Origin: Apostichopus japonicus | Taxonomy: Eukaryota > Echinodermata > Holothuroidea > Aspidochirotida > Stichopodidae | Length of the DNA stretch: 64,000 nt | Direction of reading: 5' to 3' | Assembly: GCF_037975245.1 (NCBI RefSeq) | Contig: NC_092571.1 | Coordinates: 4,854,001 to 4,918,000 of the forward strand | Part shown: one piece after another, positions 1 through 11,187 of the stretch | Numbering within the stretch: the first letter of the stretch is position 1 | How the letters are laid out: each line of letters starts with the position of its first letter | Notes under the pieces: model-generated | Database searches by the model: none | Told to the model about the DNA's origin: nothing | Seen by the model: the letters and a program-made list of their open reading frames with translations, nothing else | Made by a program: the position numbers and the translations under genes

Positions 1-90
1 TAAAAAAAATTATGTAGAAAAAGGGCACATTTTTAACCTGAGGAAAAGTGGGGGGCACGTGCCCCCTGTGCCCCGGTTCCGCCGCCCTTG
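1..90. mobile_element. Right end of a CAGTGGCGG-type DNA transposon
   Basis: The GC-rich end with gggggg/gcccccc stretches finishing GGTTCCGCCGCCCTTG at 90 matches the right end of the element at 60043-61133 (GGTTCCGCCGCCACTG). The left end lies outside the window. Confidence 0.6.
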
Positions 91-869
91 ACCTGAGTTG
101 TCACTTTGTGCCGACGCACTGGCCCCAGCACGACATACAGGGACTTACAGCGGATTTCTGGGGTTTACGGCGGATTTCTGGGGTTTACGGCTTCTCTATG
201 CTACCTTGGATTTCTTTCTTTTTTTTAAGGAAAAGAGTCGCCCAGGAAAGAACCTCGTCACGAAAACCAAACTACCGAACGACTGATCCGCTCTCAACTC
301 CAGTCCCCATGCATCGGGACTGTGACTGTGCTTCAACCGCACATGCGATACCACTCTGAACTAGGAGAAGAATGAAGCATGTAACTCACATAATACGTAA
401 GTATGCAAACCAGGGAGGCGGGTATGAAAAGTCACACCCTCAACACCATTGGGCGAGGGCAGCAGTGACCTTTGCCCGACCTCGACCCAACGGAAATTTC
501 CCTTTTAACGGAGGGTGTAGACTAGGGGATACCTCCTCCAAAACACTTCCCCACAGGCAAAAACTGGAGGAACCTGGGAACCTATATATGGCAGAAAAGT
601 TGGAATACCAGATTGAAAAGTTAAAACCTGAAATTGATGGAATAACACGCTTCATAACCCATTGATGGTTTCTTCATTTTGGAAACGCTAATTTCAAGTG
701 AAACGATTGGTTTCGATGATAATCATAATCAATGCAGTCATGATGGCGTGTCTGTGTGTTATGCCAAGCTAGTAAACACGATATTCCAAGATGGGAACAA
801 TAGATTCTTTCATTCTTCATATGTTGATAGGTCATATTGAAAGGAAGAACCCTATTGTTTTTTTTTGTG
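91..869. other. No recognised gene
   Basis: A frame at 372-665 (97 codons, ATG start) ends in a charged, helix-like stretch (MAEKLEYQIEKLKPEIDG), but it matches no family I know and has no supporting splice structure. The 12-base phrase cggatttctggg is repeated at 151 and 171. Nothing else is recognised. Confidence 0.3.
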
Positions 870-1400
870 GAGGTCAAAAGTCATCTGAAGTCACCAGACG
901 TCTAAAAATGAAAACTTGTAAATATGATATCTCAAGATAGAAATCATGGATACTGTTCATACTTAGTATGTAAATATGTCACATTGTAGAGGTCAAAGGT
1001 CATCTGAGGTCACCAGAGGTAAACATTGAAAACAGTGTAAACACGATAATTCAAGTTAGGTTTAATTTCATACTTGTGGTTTGGGTGCATTATAGTAATA
1101 GAATATCTCTACTGTTTTTGGTGGAAGTCAAAGGTCATCTGTAGTCACCAGAGGTCAAATGCTGCAAACCTTACAAACACTATATCTCAAGATATGAAGC
1201 ATGGATACTTCTCATATTTATCATGTTGAAGTGTTATATTGAGTAACAAAACTCTGTACTTTTTAGTGGAGGTCAAATATTGAAAACATTATCTCAAGTT
1301 AGGAAGCATATATATTTTCATACTTGGCAAGCTGATGCGTTATATTGAATAGAAGAACTCAATTGTTTTTGGTGGAGGTCATAAGTTATCTGGCTCACCA
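870..1400. repeat. Diverged tandem repeat with AGGTCA half sites
   Basis: Units of roughly 105-145 bases begin near 870, 990, 1126, 1270 and 1376. Each has the phrase AGGTCAAAGGTCATCTGAGG or a variant, followed by a motif near CTCAAGATAG and a T-rich end. A diverged relative appears at 58200-58650. Confidence 0.75.
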
Positions 1401-2076
1401 GTTATCAAACTCTGTTAAATAGTGATAGTATATTATCAGAGCTATTTCTGGTGAACAAGCAGAAGTATTGTAATGAAGACATCGAAACCTTGATGCGTTT
1501 TCGCATTCTGGTTTCATAAGTAATGAAACCAGCTTTAAAATTGGCGAGATAATGATGTTATTGTTGTGAGGAATATTGCTCTTCTCATTGCCCATCCACC
1601 CCCCCCCCTCTCCTTAATAAAAATAAACATGACTCCCTAATTTGCATATTTGTCATTAGCATTAAATATCATAACACTAGAAAATTTGAAATCCATATTT
1701 CTCACCTTTCTGTAACTATCAAGATTGTTATTAAAAAAATATGCCTTTTAAGCACTTAAAGAGGCCATGGCATGTAAAATCCAACTAATCGAGAGTAATT
1801 TCCTCTGAATCTATCAGACAATCTATGCTCAAAACTATTCTCATCGCCTTTAAAATCTCAAGGACTAATTAGAAATTTACGTTTGAATATTCGCATCCGA
1901 AAACAGACCTCTGAAAAATGCAAAACAACACAACGATGACGTCATGTTAGGAACACAAGTGCCAAGCACAGGCATGTACCGGATGCGCGACGATCATACC
2001 GAGAACAACCGCTTTATTACGCTATATCGTTAGAAATTTCAAGTTTTTTTTACAACATGTAAAATATGTAAGAAAA

Positions 2077-2268
2077 ATGCAGGTCCGTTATGTCGTTGGG
2101 GGCTGCAGTAATGTCGTAACCCATGCAATTAGCCTTCATCGATGGCCGAAGGACGTAAAAATAAGGCGATTATGACCAAGTTAGTGCAGAGCACCAGCGC
2201 CGATTTCACTGGGCCTAACCTGTATACAGCTCCGCATGTAGCGAACATGCACTAGACTTCTGCTTGTT
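2077..2268 (+). pseudogene. THAP-domain zinc finger, frameshifted relic
   Basis: An ATG opens a THAP-like start with VVGGCSN, then SLHRWPKDVKIRRL. A base is missing at about 2173, where TGG for the conserved Trp has become TGA. The next frame continues TKLVQSTSADFTGPN, and after a second frame change near 2236 comes CSEH at 2237-2248. That order (GGC-C, basic WPKD segment, F-x-GP, then C-x2-H) is the C2CH THAP zinc module found in P-element-type transposases and host THAP proteins. Cys to Cys spacing is about 44 residues, normal for THAP. The first zinc Cys normally seen before VVGGC is absent. With two frame breaks and a lost ligand this is a decayed copy. Whether it came from a transposase or a host gene is undetermined. 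Confidence 0.7.
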
Positions 2269-2338
2269 AGTATAACCAGAACTAGCTGTTACAATAACAC
2301 TCTGGTATGCCAAACACAGGTCAGTCTACTGTACGTGG

Positions 2339-3020
2339 CTATACACGGTGACATCCCTATGTTCCGACGTCTCTATGTTCCGACGTCTCTATGTTCCGAC
2401 AAATTGTTTGGACTCTAATTTTTTTTTTGACCCAATTTTCTTTTGGAGACTCAAATCTTTTTGGTCCCCCATTTTTCGGACCAAATTTTTGGGGGGGCCA
2501 AATTTTTTGGGCCCCAAATTTTTTGGGACCCAATTTTTTTGGGGGGACTCAAGTTTTTTTGGACCAACATTTTTTCTGACCTACCTTTTTGGGGACACAA
2601 TTTTTTGGACGCACCAAATGTTTTTCAGGAAAAAATGGGCCCAAAGTTTGCTATGACCCAAATAGTGCTTGTGACCGAAAAATGCTTGTGACCCGAAATT
2701 TAATTGTTTGTACTCAAATTTTTTGCGACCAAAATCAGTTTGGTCAAAAATAATTTTGGTCCGGAAAAAGTTGGTCCGAAAACATGTTGGTGTCAAAACT
2801 TTTGGTCCCAAAAAAATTTGGTCATAAAAATATATTGGTCCAAAATTATTTTGGTCCGAAAAAAGTTGGTCTGAAAACATGTTGGTCAACAATTTTGGTC
2901 CAAAAAAAATTGAGTCCGAAAAAAATTTGGGTAAAAACAATTAGAGTCCAAAAAAATTGTCGGAACATAGAGACGTCGGAACATAGAGACGTCGGAACAT
3001 AGAGATGTAACCCTATACAC
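2339..3020. mobile_element. Foldback DNA element with 8-bp target duplication
   Basis: The element 2347-3012 is bounded by direct 8-mers CTATACAC at 2339-2346 and 3013-3020. Ends are inverted copies: the left starts GGTGACATC and the right, read inward, starts GGTTACATC. Each is followed by triple repeats of CTATGTTCCGACGT. The inside is a low-complexity alternation of TTTTGGTCC- and GGACCAAAA-like phrases that also fold back. No coding capacity is seen. Frames across it exist only because the phrases repeat. The superfamily is not settled; 8-bp duplications fit hAT, P or Merlin types. Confidence 0.85.
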
Positions 3021-3034
3021 ACCTCCATAAAAAA

Positions 3035-3262
3035 CAATACGGGTCTTGTACTCAATGTTATGAATCCACACACCAAAGCGGTATCTACGATTTCCATCGT
3101 TACATATCATGTAAGAGGTTTTTCAGAGAGTTTGACCTATGGCGACCTATAGGAGATTTGACCTCACAAGCAATAGGATTATTGTACTCAATATGGCAAA
3201 TCCATATACCACGTATGTAAAGTATCCATGATTTCTACCATGAGAAATCATGTATTGAAGGT
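3035..3262. repeat. Two-unit ~136-bp tandem repeat
   Basis: The phrase GTACTCAATRT followed by AATCCA and a GATTTC..C.AT..ATCATGTA segment occurs at about 3048 and again at about 3184. The two units share order and spacing but are diverged. Confidence 0.6.
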
Positions 3263-3265
3263 TTT

Positions 3266-4041
3266 CAGGCCTCGACAAATATTTGTTAAAGTACTCGCTA
3301 TTTGGCGACCGTGACTAAAAGTCTACTCGCCAAAATCCACTCGCCACTAGGCCTATGATTGTTGTTCAAGTCTCCAAAGTACAGATCTGCAACATCAATA
3401 CTTTCTATAAACGAAGGTTAGGTAGTTATAGGCAGATGCATGGTGCTACGTAATTGCGCGTTAGAAAGTCATGTTTCATTGCAGTATGAAATTTAAACTT
3501 TTTCCACCAAAAGTAAGGGTTGACCAAAGTAAAACATGTCGCAGAATCATAAATAGGCAGCTAGGCCTACTGTAGTGTTTTAAACAATTAAAAATACAAC
3601 ATCTGTAAAAAATACCCACGAAAATAGCTTGGCTTTCTGTTACATTAGGGCTCCTCTACTTTACTAGGCAAATACTATACAGAAACTAGGTGTGCCCGAG
3701 TACTAACCATATACAGTACCTCACTGCTACTCTGAACCGCTGCTCAATTAGAGCGGCGACTTCGTACAATTTCCCAATTATTTATCTGTCTTTTAGCTGC
3801 AGATTGATGCGCGAAAAATATCGCTATAAGTCCATTACACTGCCTTAATCAAAGCGATCTTATTCGCAATGAAAATCTGAGGTTGAAAAAGGATCTACCA
3901 AAAATCCTAGCAGTAACAACAGCAAACTTGTCTCAAAACTCCTTAAATTGTTCTATACTTTGCGAATTATGACTAATAGCCAGTAGGAAAATTGCCTTTA
4001 GAAATAATGAAGGAGATGTTTTGCCATCTTAAGTGTATTGG
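3266..4041 (+). mobile_element. 5' part of a hAT-like element (CAGGCCTCGACAA family)
   Basis: Starts CAGGCCTCGACAAA and is colinear with the complete copy at 29411-30884. Shared blocks include GTACCTCACTGC, TTAAAGCGATCTT-like, GCAAACTTGTC followed by AAAACTCCTT, and GTATTGGTATTCTG. The copy is interrupted at about 4042, where a sequence of another family (CATAGGCGTAGGAGCC) begins, so its right end is lost. Confidence 0.75.
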
Positions 4042-4215
4042 TATTCTGCCCATAGGCGTAGGAGCCTCATTTGATTTGGGGGGGGGGGGGCTGTAATGAC
4101 TTGCCCGAAAAATATAACCAAAATTTTTTTCGCGCGCTCCGCGCGCGTTCCACATGTTATTGTGCATATCATATAGGCATCCATCAGTTATTACATCACC
4201 TGCCAATAACATAAA
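4042..4215 (+). mobile_element. Fragment of the CAGGCGCGTATCC element family
   Basis: The stretch from CATAGGCGTAGGAGCC through the G-run to the Cys-free terminal segment near ATTACATCACCTGCC matches 22795-22930 in the same orientation and 7180-7345 inverted. It abuts the truncated hAT-like copy. Confidence 0.6.
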
Positions 4216-4310
4216 ATCATTTTCCGTGTTATTACCCTTCCATATTGGTTAGAATTATTGGGGAAGTTGTTACAACAATAATGATAATAATAATAGTAAT
4301 AATATAAGTT

Positions 4311-4980
4311 TAACCATTGAAAAACACATTGCAAATTCTTCATCTTTCACTAGGTGCCAGTGGCGGAGCTAGGGGGTATTGGTCAAAGGGGGGGGGGAAA
4401 GAATGGTCTGTAGGGGCGCTTTTGACACTATCTAAGCGGAGCGCCACCGCAGGTTGGCGCGGAGCGTACAAAAATTTTTTGAGTAAAGTTACTCCCTAGA
4501 TCGCCGGAAATGACCCTATTTCCGGGCCTTGCTAATTTGCAGATAACGAAGAATAAATAGGTGTCATCGCCATTTGTCAGAAAATTACACCAACAAAATG
4601 TGACAAATGTCAATAGGTATTTGAGAGCGCAATAAAAAAAGTCAATAATAGCGAATAAGTAAAAAGTGGTTAAAAGCTGAAAGGGCGCCAGCAGTCCATT
4701 TGAGTCCGTCAGGGGGGCATCCGCCCCTTTTGACTGTATGGACGCTCCGCCACTGGTAGGTGCACGCAAAATTCTCAGCATATTGCCCGAATTTTCACCA
4801 AAATATTGAAAAACACATTGCAAATTATTATTCTTTCAGTAGATGCCCGAATAATTCTCAGCATATTGCCGAATTTTCACCCCAAAAAAAATGAAAAGCA
4901 CATTGCAAATTATTAGTCTTCCAGTAGGTGCCCGTAAAATTCTAAGCATATTGCCCGAATTTTCACCAAAAAAAAAAACC
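4311..4980 (+). repeat. ~100-bp tandem repeat hosting a MITE
   Basis: Units with the order ACACATTGCAAATT, then a CTTTCAGTAGGTGCCCG-like phrase, then AGCATATTGCCCGAATTTTC occur three times. The first unit (from 4311) is split by the insertion at 4358-4755. Two further units follow near 4806 and 4902. The same phrase is also found at 23115-23190. Confidence 0.8.
4358..4755. mobile_element. hAT-like MITE (CAGTGGCGGAGC ends)
   Basis: A 398-bp element with inverted ends CAGTGGCGGAGC and GCTCCGCCACTG, flanked by CTAGGTGC (4350-4357) and GTAGGTGC (4756-4763), which match at 7 of 8 bases. The inside holds the family landmark TCTAAGCGGAGCGCCACC and a G-run. It has no transposase. It splits a tandem-repeat unit, so the insertion post-dates that repeat. 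Relatives are at 20478 and 60364. Confidence 0.88.
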
Positions 4981-6202
4981 AAATTGAGATAAACAGCCGA
5001 TCCAGACAAAAGCTCATGAACTCACTGCCAAATATTGACAAAGGAAGAATTTGAGATTAAACATCTGAAGAATTTTTGATTATATTATTTTCAAATGTTT
5101 TAAAAAATGTAAATAATTTTTAAAGAAATATATTCACAAATGTTAAGGAAGTGAGGATGTGACGTCACACCCTCACAGTGAGTCTTTCTACACCAGTCGT
5201 TTTCAAAGAAATTTTGATATCTTCAAAGTGTCATATCTCCTTAACAGAGCATGCTATCATGGTAGTTTCTTCACTGTTCTTTTTGTCTTCTTGTGCTCTT
5301 TCATACAAAATAGACATGTCAAACACCTGAACCAATCCTTTAAGCTAGTTAGGAGTTACTCCATGTAACAATATTGCGCCACAGGTCAATAGGTCACCTT
5401 GTATAAAATTGGTGAATTGACTAAGGCTCGACTATAGGCTACTACTCCCATTGACATAAGGCCCCATTTCAAAGCCTAAAACCATTGAAATCACTCAGTC
5501 TATGCATATTATTGAATTATAATTAATTTTTACTAATATGACACTAAAGAAAAATAGCCAGTGAAAATTAATCTTACATGATCTGGTCTACAAGGTTCAG
5601 ATTATTAGGAACGTTTGTATGCAGGCAATGCCTATACAAACTACTGTAGTTTTATGCAATTTGTATGCACAGTCCGTAACTAACATGATTGGTCATCTCA
5701 AATACAGTCAAATTTAGGTCCTTATAATTTGTTCTTTTTGTCAATAAAGTAGCATCAACTGATATTTTCTCAAAATTTGGGCCTAAATAGTCAATATTTC
5801 TAAGGCCGATGATAATTCGGGGATTTTAACAGTATAGTTTATTTCGCAATGAGCTTTTCCATATAAAATTATTATATTTCAAATGTTCATATATCAGCAA
5901 CGGAACAAGCTATGAAGCTGGTGGATGGACCAGTGAGCATGTTGTGTTCTCTATCATATATGTGTTTAAAGAGTTTGCTAATCCTTTGAAAATGCCAGGA
6001 TAAAGTTTGCATAAATTTCCTTTGAATTAAAGTAAGCATACTAACTTCTTTTGTTTGAGTTAGTTGCAGAAGGACAATATGGTAGAAAAAATCGTGGGAA
6101 AAGTCGATCAAGTTAATAAAATACTATAGTTACCCCAATTTAACACTAGCTTGTGGTGTGGATAAATCTTGCAAAATAAGGCTTTAAATCCTGCATAGGG
6201 AA
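4981..6202. other. No recognised gene
   Basis: AT-rich sequence without an open frame of note. It contains a GTGACGTCAC palindrome at 5159-5168 (a CRE-like core, TGACGTCA), which may be coincidence. No repeat family is recognised here. Confidence 0.3.
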
Positions 6203-6210
6203 GTGCTTAA

Positions 6211-8162
6211 CAGGCGCGTATCCAGGATTTTCTAACCCGGGGGGCGCGAATTACTATCTAAGCGGAGCGCCACCATCAGTTGGCGCGGAGCGTACAAGAA
6301 AATTTCTGGTTTTGATACCCCCCCAGATCACCGGAAATGGCACTTCTCGGGCTTGAAAATGACCAACCAGATGAACACTTTTGCCTGAGAACCAAGTATT
6401 TCCCAAAAGTTTTTTTTTCCATCCATAACCTTTTTGGAGATTGTCACCAGTTACACATCATGTTCGACCTCATTGCATGTCCTATGGATCATTGCTTTTG
6501 TAGGTGATTCTACGTCACGGCCCACAATATCTGAAAACCCCACTTTTGAAGGTTTTAAGCCCATTTGTGGTTGAGAATTTAAAATTCACATTTCTCGTGA
6601 ATAAAAATCCCTTCAAAACATACCCATAATGTTGCACAAAATTCAATATGTGGACAACTAATATAGAAAAAAACCCTTCAACCCCTAATAGACAGGTCAA
6701 AATTGCACGAGTAGAGGAAAGTATGATGGAGAATGTTGATCAGGAAATTTTCGAAAATTCAGACACAGTTAATTTATTGGTGTACAAATATTAAAACCTC
6801 TTATAATGGCTATTATAAAACTTGATTGAAGGAAATGAAAAATACCAAATATTTCCGATATCAGGTATATCGAAACCGAACACTACACACATAGGCGTAG
6901 GTCCCGTAGGAGGCGGGGGCTGCAGCCCCCCCCCCCCCCCGCAACCAAAATTTTTCCCATTTTTTCGGGCACCTACTGAAAGAAAAATAAATAGCAATGA
7001 ATAGCTTAAAAATGATCTCCTTGGTAATTAAAATAAAGTTCTAAGCTTGGCCGACATTACTACTGTAAAAGAGAGTTTTGACATAAATGGATCAGTGTGC
7101 TTTTTCTCCATCTACACAAGACATTTCGTTGTTTACATTAACATCCGGCGGTATACTGTGCAACTTTCACGGACCGTAAGGTACACGATGCCATGCAATG
7201 TAATGGCCGATGCTTGCTTATATGATACTGGCATCGATATGTTGAACGCGCGCGAAAAATTTTGGCTTTTTTTTCGGGCAAGTCGTTACAGCCCCAAATC
7301 CAATTGGGCTCCTACGTCTTTGACTACACACATAAACAGTTTTTGAGGCTGTTCATCGTGGAACATGCATTTCAATGCTCACTGATATGATGTTATATCT
7401 GTTATTTGCTTTACAAATTCGAACAGGCGTGTAGCGAGTAATTGCCAAGGGAGAGGCGAAGCCTGTATGCAAACTATCTAAGCGAAGCGCCACCATGAGT
7501 TGGCGCGAAGCGTACAAGAACAATTTTGGCCGAAATTGCCTCCCAGATCGCTGGAAATGACACTTCCCAGGCCTTGTAAGTTGCACCTAAGCATTGTCTA
7601 TTTTGAAATTACTAGCGATGTCATAAAGAAAATTTGCTCGGGGGGGGGGGCGGTCGCCCCCTTCCCGAAATGCGTCATGTTCCCCGATGACTCGGTCGAG
7701 TTCAAGACCAGCCACAGTTGGTTCCATATAGCACAATTGTACAATTGTTTAAGGCGTTCATAAACACACAAGCGTTATGATAGACCATATATAGCATTTA
7801 TATAGATACATTAGTGAGAGAGGAAAAATGGAAACGTCAAAAATGGAGTTGTCGGTGTAAGGGGTAGGGTGAGGCGCACACCCCCTCTGTAATCCTTGAT
7901 CTGTCACTGGCTACCCTGTGTATATAATAGGGATCAGCGCTTTAACTATGACTGTTCCTCCGTTTCTCTTCCCGAGGTCTTGGCTATCTTCTACTCCCTC
8001 CTTTTCTCCCTTTTCTCTCTTTCTTCTTTTTCTTTTCCCTTCCTTTCTCTCCTCCTTTTCTTTTTTCCCTCCTTTTCCCTTTTTTCTTCTCTTTTTTTCT
8101 CTCCTCTTTTTCTTACCCGGGGGGCGCGCGCCCCCAACGCCCCCCCCCTGGATACGCACCTG
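6211..8162 (-). mobile_element. ~1.95-kb DNA element, 5-bp target duplication, inverted copy
   Basis: Ends CAGGCGCGTATCCAGG (6211) and, inverted, GGATACGCACCTG (to 8162), flanked by CTTAA at 6206-6210 and 8163-8167. It is the reverse-oriented counterpart of 21935-23907: blocks 6211-7425 and 7875-8162 match 23907-22700 and 22215-21935. No transposase frame is visible. It carries a long pyrimidine tract at about 7981-8117 and an inserted MITE from 7424. The 5-bp duplication suggests a hAT5-type or other 5-bp superfamily; this is not settled. Confidence 0.85.
7424..7672 (-). mobile_element. Truncated CAGGCGYGTAGC-type MITE nested in the 1.95-kb element
   Basis: Begins CAGGCGTGTAGC and runs through ATCTAAGCGAAGCGCCACC, GCTGGAAATGACACTTCC and a G-run. 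It is the inverse of the complete copy 13671-13966, and its last ~25 bases are missing. It interrupts homology between the two copies of the host element, so it is younger than that host copy. Confidence 0.7.
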
Positions 8163-8399
8163 CTTAAGGTTAATTGGTTGCTGCCTCGAGTACTCAGTTT
8201 GTCACGATATTGAATATAATATCAAAACTAGGCAATACAACAATGTTGATTTAATAAAAAAAAATCAGCTTCTAGAAGAACAGAACACAAATGAAGCAAC
8301 TATGTATGCTACAGATATCCACCAGATTGCATGTAAATGCATCAAAAGATAACATTTCTCGCGCCCTATAAAGGCGGACCTATGGAAAGCCGTTTTAAC

Positions 8400-8540
8400 A
8401 TTAAAAAGGAATTTTAGATATCTCGAAAGAATTTCAGATATCTCAAATTAAATTACAGATATCTCCAATTTATTTAAGATATCTACAAATAATTGCAGAT
8501 ATCTTAAAATCAATTTCAGATATCTCGAAATACAAGAGAA
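8400..8540. repeat. AGATATCT tandem array, ~20-bp period
   Basis: AGATATCT occurs at 8416, 8436, 8457, 8477, 8497 and 8518, separated by diverged 12-13 base A/T spacers. Six units with a constant palindromic core. Confidence 0.85.
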
Positions 8541-9226
8541 TTTCAGTTTGCGTTCTTAAGTGTGAGCAAGGCCACGGTAGCCAAGTTGCTATTAAATGTT
8601 TCACACAGGAGTGTGAGCCCATCATTTTATGCAGTTTCTGACAAGTGTCAACCTAACTTTTCACTGAAACTTTGATAGACTGTGGTTATAACCAAAAAGC
8701 CGTTGAAGATGCATGCACACATAGTTGTCCTACACACACCTTTTCAGGTCAAGGTAGATAGCTTGGAAAGTTGAGCGCCAAGACGGTCACTAGAAATCAG
8801 TCATCCGCCCTCCACACGACAAAGACTTTTTCTACAGGATCCTTTAAATGTGCATTCAGTTCGTACTATCAGCTCGGGAACATTTCCCTGGACTTAGTTG
8901 GATCATGGTGGCATATTCCTGTATCAATCCGACCGAGTGTTCTCCTATCTCAGTAAACCAGTGCAAAAAGCAACAGGAGAACATCTTTTTAATATGTTAT
9001 CAATCAGGATCTGTTTTTTTTGTTTGTTTTTTTTTTTGTGGTTTGTGTGATGAGGAGCATGATTGGAAGTACATGTGGTGCACAAATTGGATCAATTGAG
9101 GCAATTTTAGACGCCTTTTTAGGCCTCCCAGGAGCAGCGTACGAAAATTGTTTGCTGATGAGTATAGAGGTTTGTTTACAAGACGACGAAAACGTCAGAC
9201 TCATACAAAAAAAATATGCATGGTCA
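8541..9226. other. No recognised gene
   Basis: Unique-looking sequence with a T-rich run near 9010-9042. Short frames on both strands overlap it, but none has family resemblance or splice support. Confidence 0.3.
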
Positions 9227-9828
9227 TGATACGGAAAATTGATGGTGCCAACTTCTAAGCTATCCAGTTATGGGAAGCATTTAGCTAGAGCGAACTTCTA
9301 CCTAGACTTAGAGACCACATCACCTTTCTGATTTATTGTGTAAGTCACTGGGGCTTTTAATGGGCGTATGCTACCTTAACTTATAGACCAATTAACCGAT
9401 CTACACATGCCACTCATTGTTTACTTTAACTCAATTCTTAATTTTCACTAGTATCTCTTCACTTGTATTGAGAGTTTGAGGACAAACTTAGTTAAAAGCA
9501 GTGGAGGGTGTAGGGATAATCACTAGTCTATTGCATATTTCCTCTTCAAAACTCCCTGATGTTGAGGATAAGAAACCCGGTAAAAACTTGTACGCAAAGA
9601 CCATTCATCAAGTGGCTCGCAACCGTCTAAGATTTAAGTATTCAAAAAAATATGTTTGTCTTATATGATATGAAAAAATGGTGGTGCCATGAAGGCCAAC
9701 TTGTCAGCTATCCGGTGATGGGTAGCGTTTAGCTAGTGAGAACTTCTATCTAGACTTAGAGACCACATTACTTTTATGATTTATGTGTAAGGCAATGGGG
9801 TTTTTAGTAGGCGTCTATGCTATCTAAT
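9227..9828 (+). repeat. Direct duplication of a ~155-bp segment
   Basis: 9227-9380 and 9670-9828 share an ordered set of phrases: GCTATCC, GTTATGGG or GTGATGGG, TTTAGCTAG, GAACTTCTA, CTAGACTTAGAGACCACAT, TGATTTAT and GGGCGT or AGGCGTC. About 290 bases of unrelated sequence separate them. They could be two copies of a dispersed element. Confidence 0.75.
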
Positions 9829-9832
9829 ACAC

Positions 9833-10204
9833 CAGTGGCGTAGGAAGGTACTTTTGAATGGGGGGGGGGGGCTGAAGACTGATGGCCGGTTGGGGGAGGG
9901 GTTTTAAGCCGGAGGGGGTGTCCCCCTCCCCTTTGGAATTTTTTGCATTTCCAGGTGGCCTCAGATGCAATTTGGTGCAATATAGCACACTTCAACACCC
10001 ACTCCATTTTGTAAACTAACTTTTGTATTTTCACCTGGCCTTAGATGCAATTTGGTGCTCCAAATGAGAGTTTTTTTCTCATTTGGAAATGAAAAAGGGG
10101 TTTTCTGACTTGCGAAGCGGGGGGCGGAATGATACTTCCGCCCCTCCACATTTTTCACTGGGGGGCTGGCGCCCCCCCCCAGCCCCCCGGTTCCTACGCC
10201 CTTG
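9833..10204. mobile_element. hAT-like MITE with perfect 8-bp duplication
   Basis: A 372-bp element starting CAGTGGCGTAGGAAGG and ending GGTTCCTACGCCCTTG. The duplication TAATACAC is exact at 9825-9832 and 10205-10212. Inside are G- and C-runs and a repeated phrase CAGATGCAATTTGGTGC or variant (about 9962 and 10042). No coding capacity. Confidence 0.92.
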
Positions 10205-11187
10205 TAATACACCGACATACGATTAACAATAAACTGCGTCTCTTTTAAACTACGACCTTGTCGTTTCGGCTCTAAAGAACTTTTTTGAAACTACACGTTG
10301 TCAATTTGGAGTGCCCCTTTTCAACATACTTGCCGCTTTCAAGCGAGTCGAGATTACCCAATCTGTAAATATAGGTGTGATAAATTCATTTCTTACTTAT
10401 CGAAGTGTAGAACAACTTAAGTTTTCAAGTCTCATTTGTTAAGTTGAAACCAACAGTTTGATGTTGTCCATTCCCCGCCACCCGTACCAGTTTCGCTTCC
10501 TTTTGTTGCACCCCCCCTCCTCCCCCACCCAGTTACAGCTAAACTACGACGTGATCTTATTAATTTCCTCTCGGACTACTGTATAATAGCAATTGCAATT
10601 ACATCGACACAGAGCCGATTTTGCTTTAACTGCAATTTGATAACGAAGCTCGTTACTTAAAATACTCTTTTATGATAAATACTACGGACATTTTCTCTGT
10701 CGCCTGAATTTATTAATTGACTGCACTATACAACATAGGCCTATACTTATTTTCCAACATACTGCCCATCACGAATCGACTGCATCCAGCCGGACTGCCG
10801 CATTGATCGAGTCCTTCTCCAAAGAAAGCTGACCAATAGAACGATTAAGGTATTACACGGTGAAAGGAAAAGCACTCTACCTGAATAGGACTGGAACACG
10901 GCGCTTGAAACGAAAGCATGATCACAAAATATATAGAAGGAAAACTACCTCACTATGCCACTCTGAGAAGACCCCGTGCAGGAACAACCCTTACTGGTAT
11001 ATGTATCAAATACCGTGTGTTTCAAGTGCATATCATTTTAAATCAGTAGCCACCAACCATGTGATAACGGTGTACCCACTGAGTTGTACATCCCATATAA
11101 TTAGCGGTGATCCTTTACGCATTTCCTAATTCAAGTAATCAAATATTTTTCAATTATCCAGATAACAAAGGCGAAGATGCTGAAGAG
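10205..11187. other. No recognised gene
   Basis: Unremarkable sequence with short overlapping frames (one of 89 codons at 10860). No family match and no repeat structure seen. Confidence 0.3.

Noticed and set aside
2348-3110. Phe- and Gly-rich frames on both strands
   Set aside because: Repetitive phrases of the foldback element, not protein.
7896-8352. Ser/Phe/Leu-rich frames and the Lys/Glu-rich reverse frame (also 21787-22254)
   Set aside because: They read the pyrimidine/purine tract of the 1.95-kb element.
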